This document shows positions 55,847 to 64,000 of a DNA stretch of 64,000 nucleotides, piece after piece. How positions within the stretch are numbered: the stretch's first letter is position 1; each line of letters opens with the position of its first letter. The notes beneath the pieces are model-generated. The model did no database searches, was not told the origin of the DNA, and saw nothing but the letters and a program-made list of their open reading frames with translations. The translations under genes and the position numbers were made by a program. The DNA lies in NCBI RefSeq assembly GCF_029266855.1, contig NZ_JAQSWB010000001.1, positions 1,137,475 through 1,201,474 on the forward strand. The letters are read 5' to 3'. The DNA comes from Fluviicola sp. Its GTDB lineage: Bacteria > Bacteroidota > Bacteroidia > Flavobacteriales_D > Crocinitomicaceae.

Positions 55847-57106
55847 TTAATCTTCATCATCGTCCTGCTTATCGAAATCCGGCAGTTCCAGGGCTTTTAC
55901 TTCCTGGACGGCATTTCCGGCAATTCCTCTTACAGAGCCATACATATCAATCGTATTAACAATGACTTTTTCAATTTGTTTTTCACGCTGCTTCCAAATA
56001 CGCTGCATCGATCGTTTCTCGCTTTCCAGGTCGGCCTTCATTTGAGTAAATCCTTCCACGATCGCTTCGACCTGCATCCTGAATGTAGAACTGGTAAGGA
56101 AATCATAAAGCAAATGCATTTTGTCACCCTTATTTTCCTGCGCAACTAATGTACTGCTAATTTGAATAATGGTTTCCCGCAACACATAGCAAAGCCCTTT
56201 AAACTCCTCATAGGTACAGATCCAAACACCGTCTTTCTGGCCCATTCGCTGTAAATCCGAAGGCATTACTTCGGTAACCAACACTCCCATATCACACCCT
56301 TTGTCGCGCATATCCGCTTTGAACTTCTCAATCCAGGATGGTTGGAAGTCCTTGGCACGTTTGGATTCGTAATAGATTCTTCCGCAGTTTTGCTGAGTCC
56401 TGGTATGAACTGTTTGAATACAATCTCCGCCACGTGCCCCTTTCCTGATTTCCTCAATCGTATCCATCGGGAAACTCGCCATCAGCCACTCCTCAATTGC
56501 CAGTTCCTGGACTTCTCCCTGCAACTGCATGGAACCCTGTTCCTGCTTGCGCTTCATTTCTTCCGTGAGTTTTTTCTGATCTTCGAGCTGTTTTAACAAT
56601 TCCCTGATACGTAACTCATTACGTTCTTCTTCCGATCTTCTGATTTTTTCCTTCTCCTCCTGGATCTGAAGACTTAGTTTTCTCTGAGATTCAGCTTCAA
56701 CCACCTCTTTCAGCTCATCTTTTTCCCGCTTCAATTTTTCAATTTCAGCCTTTGTGCGGTTCAATTCTTTGATCTGCTCGGATTTCTCGTTCAATTCCTT
56801 TTGAAGATCGGCAAACTGTTCACCTTGTTCCAGGATCAGTTTTGCTTTCAGTTTCTCTTCCAGGTTTTTGCGTTCTTCCTTTAGTTTTTGTTCAAATCGT
56901 TCCTGGAAAAGCTCGTTTTCTCTTCGTTTTTTCTCCTCAAACTCTTCTTTCTCACGCAGTAAAATATCCTGCTTTTTGGCAAACTCATTCCGCGTCTCGT
57001 TGAGTTCATTTTGATATTTACGCTGAATTTGTTCTTCCAGCTGATGAGCCAAAATATCATTCACATCGATTTGGGTACCGCAATTCGGACAAGCAATTTG
57101 ATTCAT
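55847..57106 (-). CDS. DUF2130 protein: zinc ribbon, long coiled coil, PD-(D/E)xK-like nuclease domain
   Basis: 419-aa cytoplasmic protein. The ATG at 57106 was chosen over a TTG 9 bp earlier; it begins with half a zinc ribbon (CPNCG at residues 6-10). Residues of about 22-200 form a continuous Glu/Lys/Arg coiled coil. The DUF2130 domain follows: EVQELAIEEWL, GGDCIQTV with Asp228 and IYYESKRAKDF with Glu247-Ser-Lys249, the D...ExK arrangement of PD-(D/E)xK nucleases, then VLVTEVMPSD and DGVWICTYEE. The C-terminus is acidic (DKQDDDED). DNA end or damage processing like RmuC is plausible but not shown. Confidence 0.87.
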   Translation of the reverse strand: MNQIACPNCGTQIDVNDILAHQLEEQIQRKYQNELNETRNEFAKKQDILLREKEEFEEKKRRENELFQERFEQKLKEERKNLEEKLKAKLILEQGEQFADLQKELNEKSEQIKELNRTKAEIEKLKREKDELKEVVEAESQRKLSLQIQEEKEKIRRSEEERNELRIRELLKQLEDQKKLTEEMKRKQEQGSMQLQGEVQELAIEEWLMASFPMDTIEEIRKGARGGDCIQTVHTRTQQNCGRIYYESKRAKDFQPSWIEKFKADMRDKGCDMGVLVTEVMPSDLQRMGQKDGVWICTYEEFKGLCYVLRETIIQISSTLVAQENKGDKMHLLYDFLTSSTFRMQVEAIVEGFTQMKADLESEKRSMQRIWKQREKQIEKVIVNTIDMYGSVRGIAGNAVQEVKALELPDFDKQDDDED

Positions 57107-57253
57107 AAACAGCAAAAATTGAACAAACTAAAATTACTAAGGTTTCACCAATAATTCAGGATTATCTGCATCAAAAGCAAAAAATCATGCCTGATTATCC
57201 TTTTTTATTCGAAACGAGCATTCCTATGGCATTTCTTTTCTATTCATGCTATT

Positions 57254-57533
57254 ATCGAAAGCTATCGCTTATTCCTCGTTACTGCCGCACTAACGCTTAC
57301 GCAGTAGCTTGTGCCATCGCTAAAGCTATTGGCGACATGCGATCAGCGTAGGAGCAACGTTTGTTGTAACTCAGTCTTTCCGCCGCGGCGGACTGTCGCT
57401 TATCCCTCGTTACTGCCGCACTAACGTTTGTTGTAACTCAGTCTTTCCGCCGCGGCGGACTGTCGCTTATCCCTCGTTACTGCCGCACTAACGTTTGTTG
57501 TAACTCAGTCTTCAAAAGCTGTCGCTTTTTCTT
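57254..57533. repeat. 67-bp tandem repeat array with GC-rich palindromes
   Basis: Two identical 67-bp units (57356-57422 and 57423-57489) and the first 23 nt of a third (57490-57512). A diverged partial copy lies upstream (57265-57295, one mismatch over 31 nt). Each full unit holds the palindrome TCCGCCGCGGCGGA (57379-57392, 57446-57459). The array sits in the 449-bp gap 57107-57555, which contains no gene I can support. Confidence 0.85.
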
Positions 57534-57555
57534 ACTTTTACTGAAAATCCGTACA

Positions 57556-58965
57556 ATGACAAGCGTTCTTGAAGAGAAACACATTCATTTTTTCACTCAT
57601 TTACTCGGCAACCGGATCCAGGTGGGAGAAGCAATTGATTCCAGGTATGCATCCGATCATACGGAAGATTTTGTATTCTATCCTTCCATCGTTGTGAAAC
57701 CGGAGACAGTGGAAGAAGTCTCTGCCGTTATGAAGTATTGTTATGAAAATGACCTGATTGTAACTCCTTCCGGAGCGAGAACGGGTTTGAGCGGCGGTGC
57801 ACTGGCAAATTACGGAGGAGTTCTCCTGAGTTTGGAACGAATGAACAAGATTATCCAGATCGATGAGAAAAACCACCAGGTTATTACAGAACCTGGTATT
57901 GTCACTGAAGAACTTCAAAATGCCGTTAAAGCAGTTGGTTTGTTTTATCCACCAGATCCGGCCTCCAAAGGTTCCTGCTTTATTGGCGGAAACATTGCAG
58001 AAAACTCGGGCGGGCCAAAAGCAGTTAAATACGGAGTAACGAAAGATTGGGTTTTGAACCTGGAAGTTGTTTTGCCCAACGGAGACATTCTTTGGACAGG
58101 TGCCAATGTGATCAAAAATGCAACCGGGTACAATTTAACTCAGTTAATTATTGGTAGCGAGGGGACACTGGCAGTTGTAACCAAGATCGTGTTGCGTTTA
58201 ATTCCTCATCCGACACATACCTTGCTTTTACTCATCCCTTTTAGAAGCGGTGTTGAGGCCTGTGAGGCAGTAGGAAAAATTTTCATGGCAGGGATCATTC
58301 CAAGCGGATTGGAATATATGGACCGGGATGCAATTAGTTTCACCACACCCTATGTGGACGATGCACCGGATCTGTTAAAAGATGATCATGACGCGCATTT
58401 GCTGGTAGAATTAGACGGATTCAACATGGATGTGCTGATGCAGGAGTGCGAGAAAATCATGGAAATCGTAGAACAATTCGATATTGATGAGATTCTCTTT
58501 GCAGAAACAGATGCTCAAAAAGAAAGTCTGTGGCGTTTGCGGAGAAAGATCGGAGAGTCTGTAAAAACACATTCCATTTATAAGGAAGAGGATACGGTCG
58601 TTCCGCGGAATGAATTGCCTCAGCTCCTTAGAAAAGTAAAAGAACTTGAACAGAAATACGGATTTAAATCGGTTTGTTACGGACATGCCGGAGATGGAAA
58701 TCTGCACGTAAACATTATTAAAGATCAGCTGGACGACGATACCTGGAATAACCAGCTTCCCCATGCCATACGCGAATTATTCACCGAAGTGGTTCGTTTG
58801 GGAGGAACAATTTCGGGGGAACATGGAATCGGTTTAGTGCAAACTCCTTATATGGATTTGGCTTTCAGTGAAACAGGACTTGATCTGATGCGCTCAATTA
58901 AACATGTTTTCGATCCAAAGAACCTATTGAACCCAGGAAAAGTTTTACCAGTAAAGAACCTATGA
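57556..58965 (+). CDS. FAD-binding oxidase, GlcD / D-lactate dehydrogenase family
   Basis: 469-aa flavoprotein oxidising 2-hydroxyacids such as glycolate or D-lactate. The N-terminal PCMH-type FAD domain has VVKPETVEEVSAVMKYC, TPSGARTGLSGGA and GIVTEELQNAV, with GNIAENSGGPKAVKYGV; the C-terminal domain has YGHAGDGNLHVNI with the metal-binding His residues and GGTISGEHGIGL. No iron-sulfur domain is fused and no glcE/glcF neighbours are seen, so the acceptor is unknown. The stop overlaps the WYL regulator start by 4 bp. A TACTTTTA (one mismatch to TAnnTTTG) precedes the ATG by 15 nt, next to the tandem repeat. Confidence 0.92.
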   Translation: MTSVLEEKHIHFFTHLLGNRIQVGEAIDSRYASDHTEDFVFYPSIVVKPETVEEVSAVMKYCYENDLIVTPSGARTGLSGGALANYGGVLLSLERMNKIIQIDEKNHQVITEPGIVTEELQNAVKAVGLFYPPDPASKGSCFIGGNIAENSGGPKAVKYGVTKDWVLNLEVVLPNGDILWTGANVIKNATGYNLTQLIIGSEGTLAVVTKIVLRLIPHPTHTLLLLIPFRSGVEACEAVGKIFMAGIIPSGLEYMDRDAISFTTPYVDDAPDLLKDDHDAHLLVELDGFNMDVLMQECEKIMEIVEQFDIDEILFAETDAQKESLWRLRRKIGESVKTHSIYKEEDTVVPRNELPQLLRKVKELEQKYGFKSVCYGHAGDGNLHVNIIKDQLDDDTWNNQLPHAIRELFTEVVRLGGTISGEHGIGLVQTPYMDLAFSETGLDLMRSIKHVFDPKNLLNPGKVLPVKNL

Positions 58966-59645
58966 ACCGAGTAGACCGTTTATTTGGAATAGTTACCCTG
59001 CTCCAATCCCGCAAATATGTAAGTGCAGAAAAGATCTCTGAAAAATTTGAAATCAGTGTCCGGACTGTCTACAGAGATATTAAAGCAATCGGAGAAGCCG
59101 GGATTCCGGTCAGTTTTGAGCCCAATAAAGGTTATTTTATTATTCCCGGATATTTCACCCCTCCTGTTTCATTTACGCTGGATGAAGCAAATGCTTTACT
59201 ACTGTCTCAATCCTTGATCGGCGGATTCGGGGATCGTTCCGTTCAATCGACATTTGATAGTGCCTTAACCAAGATCAAAGCAGTTTTAAAACAGGTTGAC
59301 AAAGAAAAACTGGCACTTTTAGACCAGAGTATCAAATTGCAGTTACCGGAAAGACTGAATTTTGAATTTGAATATTTATCAAAAATCCAGCATGCGATTA
59401 TTGAACAAACTCAGATCAAAATTACTTACCGGAGTTTGAAGGATGAACTTTCAGAACGCGTCATTGAACCTATCGGCTTGGTTTTTTATGCCTTTTCATG
59501 GCATTTGATCGGTTATTGCCAACTTCGCGGAGATTACCGTGATTTCAAGGTTGAACGGATAAAAGAACTGAGAAGCACCCATCTTCCATTTGAAACAACT
59601 TCTCACATTTCACTCAGTGATTATAAGCTTCCGGTAAATTATTAA
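58962..59645 (+). CDS. WYL-domain (YafY-type) transcriptional regulator
   Basis: 227-aa regulator. The N-terminal helix-turn-helix (residues 1-60; LLQSRKYVSAEKISEKFEIS and RTVYRDIKAIGEAGIPV) is the HTH_11 type of YafY proteins. Residues of about 140-205 form the WYL domain (ITYRSLKDE, EPIGLVFYAFSWHLIGYCQL (20), DFKVERIKEL), thought to sense a small ligand. YafY-type regulators in Bacteroidota are often placed next to DinB, VOC or SRPBCC genes and control them; here a DinB gene follows 113 bp downstream. Translation is probably coupled to the oxidase gene (ATGA overlap). Confidence 0.92.
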   Translation: MNRVDRLFGIVTLLQSRKYVSAEKISEKFEISVRTVYRDIKAIGEAGIPVSFEPNKGYFIIPGYFTPPVSFTLDEANALLLSQSLIGGFGDRSVQSTFDSALTKIKAVLKQVDKEKLALLDQSIKLQLPERLNFEFEYLSKIQHAIIEQTQIKITYRSLKDELSERVIEPIGLVFYAFSWHLIGYCQLRGDYRDFKVERIKELRSTHLPFETTSHISLSDYKLPVNY

Positions 59646-59706
59646 CTCAAATCTTCATCTCATTTTTGCCTTTTGAATTAATAATTTTCAATTAAAAAAA
59701 ACAGGC

Positions 59707-59722
59707 TGCCATAGGGTTGTCA
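59707..59722. promoter_or_regulatory. Candidate WYL-regulator operator TGCCA-N6-TGTCA
   Basis: Inverted half-sites of the form TGnCA separated by TAGGGT, between the WYL regulator and the DinB gene. The right half overlaps the TTG (59717-59719) that would be the -33 box; a -7-like TTTCTTTG (59734-59741, one mismatch) follows. Binding by the adjacent regulator is inference. Confidence 0.4.
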
Positions 59723-59758
59723 GTGTCCTGCCTTTTCTTTGTATAAAATATAGAAATC

Positions 59759-60259
59759 ATGACAAGAAAAGAGCAATTACAGGCACAGTTAGCCGCAGAA
59801 GCAAAAACTACCAGAAAGTTTATTGAAGTATTTCCCTTTGATAAAAAGGACTACCAGGTTCATGAAAAGAGCATGAAAATTGTAGATATTTTCCTTCACA
59901 TCATCGACCTTCCACTTTGGGCGGAAATGGCTGTTACAACTGATGAACTGGACTTTGAAACAGCTCCTTATGATCCGAAACAATTAAATTCGGTTGAAGA
60001 AGCCATGACTTACTTCAATGAATGTGTCGACAAAGGAATGACTGCATTAAAAAATGCCGATGATTCTGTTTTTGATGAAAATTGGACACTTCGCTCAGGT
60101 TCTACTGTTTATTCTGTAAGTACGAAAGAAGAAGTTGTGCGAATGGCTCACAATCAAACAATTCATCATCGTGCTCAATTGGGAGTAAACTACCGATTGC
60201 TTGGAATACCGGTTCCACAAAGTTATGGACCTACAGCAGATTATCCTGATTTTAAATAG
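59759..60259 (+). CDS. DinB family protein
   Basis: 166-aa four-helix-bundle protein of the DinB/YfiT metalloenzyme superfamily. The metal-ligand histidines can be placed: one in the second helix (DIFLHIIDLPLWAEM) and the HNQTIHHRAQLGVNYRLLG motif near residues 128-146, the latter typical of thiol-S-transferase-like DinB proteins. Substrate unknown; related proteins use bacillithiol or mycothiol. Expected to be controlled by the WYL regulator upstream. Confidence 0.9.
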   Translation: MTRKEQLQAQLAAEAKTTRKFIEVFPFDKKDYQVHEKSMKIVDIFLHIIDLPLWAEMAVTTDELDFETAPYDPKQLNSVEEAMTYFNECVDKGMTALKNADDSVFDENWTLRSGSTVYSVSTKEEVVRMAHNQTIHHRAQLGVNYRLLGIPVPQSYGPTADYPDFK

Positions 60260-60290
60260 CAAAAAATGGCGGGAAAATTTTCCCGCCATT
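60259..60290 (-). terminator. Palindromic terminator, oriented for the SprB-repeat gene
   Basis: Perfect 26-nt palindrome (60265-60290, half-site AATGGCGGGAAAA). On the minus strand it is followed by a run of six T (complement of A at 60261-60266), while the plus-strand side continues CATATAAG. So it best ends the minus-strand gene, with the hairpin about 120 bp after that stop, and may also stop the DinB transcript. Confidence 0.65.
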
Positions 60291-60409
60291 CATATAAGTA
60301 TTTCTTTTTATGACCGCATTCATTTTTCATTCTGCGTATCGGCAATTTGTCATGGCGGAACTCAACTCAGTTTTTATAAACTTCGCCGGCTCTTGTTACC
60401 AGCTGACAT

Positions 60410-63400
60410 TTATTTCAGCATGCTCACATGCCCTTCGTATCTGCGAGCTTTTTTATCGCCTCCTCCTTTAGCAACGATCAACCAGGTATAAACACCTTCT
60501 TTTACTGAAACTCCATGGTAAGTTCCGTCCCATCCGAAGTTAACATCATGAGATTCGAACAATATTTCACCCCATCTGTCGATGACAGTAAACGTATAAT
60601 CATCTAGAACCATTCCGTCAGGAACTACCGGTCTGAATACATTGTTAAACTCGTCTCCGTCCGGTGTAAAGGTATTCGGAACATAGATAAGGAATTCTTC
60701 AACAAATACTATCGGTTTACAGATTTCGTTTATACATCCTTCCGGAGAAGTAACTGTCAAACAAACCTGGTAACTTCCAGCCTCAATATCTCCATGATTA
60801 ATGATTGGATTTTCAAGTGTTGAAGTTCCATAAGCTCCGAAGTCCCAGTCGTATGTAGCTGCATTCACAGAATTATCATAGAAATGAACTGTAGAATTGA
60901 CTGTTGTAGGTGGTACCGGGCTCCATGTGAAGTTCGCAATTGGATCCGGCACGACACAAACGATATTCGACAAAGTTGTATCTGTAATACAACCATCCGC
61001 TGTAGTGATCTGAACCGATACATCATAACATCCAACCGGTGTGTACACGTGTGAAACGCTCGATGTTCCACTGCCTGTTGAGCCATCACCGAAATTCCAT
61101 TGAGCATCTGTGATTAAAGCTGCTGTTCCTGCAGGGAAATCAAATGTAGCTGAAAGCGGTGAACATCCTGAAGCAGGTGAAACCAAAAACTCAGGACTAG
61201 GCAATGCGTAAATTTGTACAGTTACAGGTAAAGTATCGTATTTATAACATTCATCATGTGCCACCATTAATACGGTTTCGGATCCATTTGGTGTGTAAGA
61301 ATAAGTAGCTCCAGTTGCAAGTGTATCATGCGTAGTTGGAGTCAGCCATTCATATGTATATCCAGGTAAACCATCCACACCGGAACCTGTCATTGTAACC
61401 GCCTGTCCGGGACAAGCCATTACAGGTGTTGTTACCGAAGCAACAAATGGAGTTCTCACGGTTACGTTCGCACTTTGCACATTGGATGCACATCCGTTCT
61501 GATCATAAACCGTACAGGTAAATGTTGCCGGAGCTGTTAAGTTCACATTCAAATATTGTGTTGTATCACCGGTGTTCCAAACAAAATAGTAAGGAGTAGT
61601 TCCACCGGTTGCATTACCTGATAAAGTACCGTATCCATCATAACAGATCAACAAACCGTCTTCCGGAATAGCTCCCTGAACTAATAGCTGAGGCTGTCCT
61701 ATCGTAATTGTACCCGACTGTGTACATCCTGCAGCGTCCTGAATTTGAATCGTATAAGTATTAGCACACAAACCATTAAACACATTTGAAGCCTGGAAGT
61801 TGGCACCATTGTCAACACTATAACCTGTTGCCAAATTTGAATTGATCGTAATCGTACCATTACAGTCACCATTACACAATGCATCTGTAGCACTTGTACT
61901 TGTGATAACAAGTAATGGAGGTTGAGTAATATTGAAGGCTTCAACAATAAAACATCCATTGTCATCAGTGATTGTTACATCATAGGAAGCCGCACATAAC
62001 GCGTTTGCTGTGTTTGAACCTGTTGATCCATTCGACCAGGCATAGTTATAAGGAACCGTACCACCAGTCATCGTAACAGTTGCATCACCATCACAAACTC
62101 CATGACAGCTTGCATTATTTGTTACCATATTCTGAACTGCCAACTGTGCAGGTTCAGTTACGATAACAGACGTATTTAGCAAGCACCCATTTGCATCTTT
62201 TACAACTGTACTGTAAGTTCCCGCGCTCAGGAACTGCACTGTTGTCTGGCCTGAGAATGAAGCACCGTTATCCGTACTATACGTGTAAGGACCTGTTCCT
62301 CCTGAAGCATTGAAAGTAATTTCTCCGGTGCTGTTATTAAAACATGTCAGAGCAGTTGGCGTAACCGTTGCCGCGAGTGGAGCTGGTTCGGTTACAGTAA
62401 CCGGCTCAGAATCCGAACAACCATTTTGGTCAGTAACTGTCAAGGTATAATTTCCTGCACAAATATTTGTAATTAAAGATCCTGCCTGTGGAGTTCCTAT
62501 TGAGTAAGTCATTACTCCCGTTCCTCCTGAAACAGTTACCTGCAATTCCCCGTCGCATGCAGCATTACAAGATACATTTTCAACAGCTGATCCAATAATT
62601 ACAGGAGAAGCCAAGTTGGAAATTGAAATAGAAGTATCAGCCTCACAATTATTCGCATCGTGAATGAATATATTGTATAAGCCTGCACTTAATCCGGTAT
62701 AAGTGGATGTCGGCGAATATGTCATAGAATTATCAATGCTGTAAGTATAAGCTCCTGTACCTCCGGAGCCTGTGAGTACCAATTGACCGTTTGAAGCAGC
62801 ACATGTTTCATCAGTCGGAACAACATTCAGTGTTACAGCAGCCGGTTCAGTAATTACCTGGACAGCTGTAATGAAACAATCATTGTCATCCTTAATTTGA
62901 ATATCGATGTTTCCTGCGCACAAGTTATCGAGCGTGGAAGAAACAAAATAGTTCAACCCGTTATCCGGACTATATAAATACGGTGCCGTTCCACCCGAAG
63001 CATTCACAACGATCTGTCCGTCACATGCGTCAAAACACTGAGCATTGGCAGGAGTATATGTAGCAGTTAACTGAGCCGGTTGATTTACAGTTACTGTTCC
63101 GGTAACCTGACATCCTGCAGCATCCTGCGTAATCAAATTATAGGTTCCGGCAGCTAAACTGAAGAAAGACTCAATCGGTGAAAAGTTAGTACCATTATTG
63201 ATACTGTATTGATAAGCTCCGGTTCCTCCAGTAGCTCCAATTTGAATCCCCCCTGAATTATCGTTAAAACAAGCCAGGTCGAAAACCGTAGTAGCCATTG
63301 CCAATGGTGGCGCCTGTGTCAAAGTAACTGTTGAATAAACGATACATCCATTAACATCCGTAACGGCAAGATCATAGGTTCCGGCAGCTAAACCTGTAAA

Positions 63401-63607
63401 AGTACTTCCTGCTTGGAAATTAGCTCCATTATCAATACTATACTCATATGCACCTGTTCCCCCCGTTACATTGGTAAAACTTATCACTCCGCTGTTACCG
63501 CCGTTACAGCTGATGTTCGTTAAATTGGTGCCGAACTGAATTTCCGCTGGCTGATCTGTTACGAATGGAATTGTAAATACACAGTTACCAGCATCCGAAA
63601 TGGTCAC
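60410..63607 (-). CDS. SprB-repeat T9SS type B (CHU_C) cargo, main part after a frameshift
   Basis: About 1065 residues of a very large surface protein. Eight SprB-type repeats of about 85 residues come first (pattern SCNGxxxGxIxxxxxGGTGxYxYSIDNGxxF...LxAGTYxxxVxDxNGC), then an Ig-like part, two PKD domains (WNFGDG, YDWDFGAYG) and the CHU_C sorting domain VPNTFTPDGDEFNNVFRP, VIDRWGEILF, GWDGTYHG. SprB is the mobile gliding adhesin of Flavobacterium; this protein shares the repeat family, not proven function. The frame has no true start: GTG at 63607 is an internal Val codon, and the upstream part of the gene is in another frame because of the 26-bp duplication at 63629-63680. Confidence 0.88.
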   Translation of the reverse strand: MTISDAGNCVFTIPFVTDQPAEIQFGTNLTNISCNGGNSGVISFTNVTGGTGAYEYSIDNGANFQAGSTFTGLAAGTYDLAVTDVNGCIVYSTVTLTQAPPLAMATTVFDLACFNDNSGGIQIGATGGTGAYQYSINNGTNFSPIESFFSLAAGTYNLITQDAAGCQVTGTVTVNQPAQLTATYTPANAQCFDACDGQIVVNASGGTAPYLYSPDNGLNYFVSSTLDNLCAGNIDIQIKDDNDCFITAVQVITEPAAVTLNVVPTDETCAASNGQLVLTGSGGTGAYTYSIDNSMTYSPTSTYTGLSAGLYNIFIHDANNCEADTSISISNLASPVIIGSAVENVSCNAACDGELQVTVSGGTGVMTYSIGTPQAGSLITNICAGNYTLTVTDQNGCSDSEPVTVTEPAPLAATVTPTALTCFNNSTGEITFNASGGTGPYTYSTDNGASFSGQTTVQFLSAGTYSTVVKDANGCLLNTSVIVTEPAQLAVQNMVTNNASCHGVCDGDATVTMTGGTVPYNYAWSNGSTGSNTANALCAASYDVTITDDNGCFIVEAFNITQPPLLVITSTSATDALCNGDCNGTITINSNLATGYSVDNGANFQASNVFNGLCANTYTIQIQDAAGCTQSGTITIGQPQLLVQGAIPEDGLLICYDGYGTLSGNATGGTTPYYFVWNTGDTTQYLNVNLTAPATFTCTVYDQNGCASNVQSANVTVRTPFVASVTTPVMACPGQAVTMTGSGVDGLPGYTYEWLTPTTHDTLATGATYSYTPNGSETVLMVAHDECYKYDTLPVTVQIYALPSPEFLVSPASGCSPLSATFDFPAGTAALITDAQWNFGDGSTGSGTSSVSHVYTPVGCYDVSVQITTADGCITDTTLSNIVCVVPDPIANFTWSPVPPTTVNSTVHFYDNSVNAATYDWDFGAYGTSTLENPIINHGDIEAGSYQVCLTVTSPEGCINEICKPIVFVEEFLIYVPNTFTPDGDEFNNVFRPVVPDGMVLDDYTFTVIDRWGEILFESHDVNFGWDGTYHGVSVKEGVYTWLIVAKGGGDKKARRYEGHVSMLK

Positions 63608-63624
63608 AATGTGTGATCCGAAAG

Positions 63625-64000
63625 CTAAATTAGGGAAGAACCCGCTAAATTGAGATTAGGGAAGAACCCGCTAAATTGAGATGCCCCATTGTCCAATTCG
63701 TAACTGATAGGTAATGCACCGCTTACGTTTGTCACCTCAATTGTACCATCTGCAACACCAAAACAATTTGCATCCGTTTGAATAAGGACAATACCCTGCA
63801 TTTCAACATCGCTGATACCGAAGAATACCGATTCGGAACATCCTAACTGATCGACAGCAGTAATTTCATAAGCACCACCGTATAAGTTGGTAAACGTTCC
63901 ACTCGCTTGGAAAGGACCACCATTCATTGAATAAGTGAAAGGTCCGTTTGTTCCGTTTGCTGCTACGGTAATGGCTCCGTTGTTAAATCCACAATTGGAT
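63625..64000 (-). CDS. SprB-repeat T9SS cargo, upstream fragment (5' end outside window)
   Basis: The frame stays open to the right edge of the window (…NCGFNNGAITVAANGTN…), so the ATG at 63927 is not the start. It encodes two more SprB repeats (TYSMNGGPFQASGTFTNLYG, 20 residues, and SYELDNGASQFSGFFPNL) and stops at 63625 only because of the duplicated 26 bp. Removing one copy joins it in frame to the 60410-63607 part: ...GFFPNLAFGSHIVTISDAGN... As it stands the gene is interrupted. Confidence 0.85.
   Translation of the reverse strand, partial: SNCGFNNGAITVAANGTNGPFTYSMNGGPFQASGTFTNLYGGAYEITAVDQLGCSESVFFGISDVEMQGIVLIQTDANCFGVADGTIEVTNVSGALPISYELDNGASQFSGFFPNLNLAGSSLI
63629..63680. repeat. 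26-bp perfect tandem duplication causing a frameshift
   Basis: 63629-63654 and 63655-63680 are identical (unit begins ATTAGGGAAGAACCCG). Twenty-six is not a multiple of three; taking one copy away puts both flanking frames in register (63927-26 and 63607 are the same modulo 3). Confidence 0.95.

Noticed and set aside
53456..57106. Possible defence island (DUF2079, GNAT, VOC, DUF2130)
   Set aside because: No toxin-antitoxin, restriction, CBASS or phage-linked gene is present; the neighbours look like ordinary housekeeping genes.
57107..57555. Possible CRISPR array in the 67-bp repeats
   Set aside because: Units are contiguous identical 67-mers without unique spacers, and no cas gene is near.

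Overview
This is an ordinary-looking chromosomal segment of a Bacteroidota bacterium, most likely a Flavobacteriales member and plausibly close to Fluviicola/Crocinitomicaceae (family placement is inference). The evidence is internal. Five very large secreted proteins carry type IX secretion system (T9SS) C-terminal sorting domains: type A (Por secretion tail) in three and type B (CHU_C, gliding-motility-associated) in two. SprB, PKD and Ig-like repeats occur, as do family-restricted proteins (DUF3822, DUF5723). Many genes are preceded by the Bacteroidota -7 element TAnnTTTG instead of a sigma70-type -10 box. No rRNA, tRNA, CRISPR array, IS transposase, integrase or phage gene was found.

Layout. 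1-8345: 3' part of a giant FG-GAP plus Ig-like-array T9SS cargo. 8461-12249: a large exported protein of unknown family convergent with a RecD/Dda-like helicase. 12503-15675: operon DUF3822-rsmD-coaD-thioredoxin-fold lipid/redox-like exported protein. 15760-24753: housekeeping and envelope genes (nitroreductase, outer-membrane barrel, DUF985 cupin, CPBP protease-like, LRR lipoprotein, Spy-like protein, msrA, MFS transporter, NlpC/P60 hydrolase, MerR regulator, aroB, proline dehydrogenase). 24828-27635: PKD-rich type B T9SS cargo. 27854-32107: operon guaA - LysM/periplasmic-binding protein - hemF. 32310-37055: secA, then DUF2520 dehydrogenase plus KdsC-like phosphatase. 37100-41800: 1566-aa duplicated beta-helix T9SS cargo. 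41966-44214: pair of single-pass membrane proteins (AsmA/DUF748-like and LEA-like). 44555-48812: operon lipoprotein - DUF5723 outer-membrane protein - T9SS cargo. 48851-60259: thiolase, TPR + PorE-like OmpA pair, DUF2079 membrane protein, GNAT, VOC, DUF2130 nuclease-like protein, GlcD-type oxidase, WYL regulator, DinB protein. 60410-64000: 3' part of a SprB-repeat type B T9SS cargo, interrupted by a 26-bp tandem duplication.

How it fits together: the main theme is the cell surface. SecA moves the preproteins across the inner membrane, and the T9SS cargos, outer-membrane barrels, lipoproteins, LysM/NlpC proteins and the OmpA/PorE-like anchor build or decorate the envelope. The rest is core metabolism (GMP, heme, shikimate, CoA, proline, acyl-CoA thiolysis).

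The points most worth a second look are: the very short spacing between TAnnTTTG elements and start codons, suggesting leaderless mRNAs; the homogenised 222-bp repeat block in the first gene; the 26-bp duplication that breaks the last gene; the 67-bp tandem repeat with GC-rich palindromes at 57.3-57.5 kb; and the three-gene lipoprotein/DUF5723/T9SS operon. I did not find a clearly new defence or biosynthetic system.
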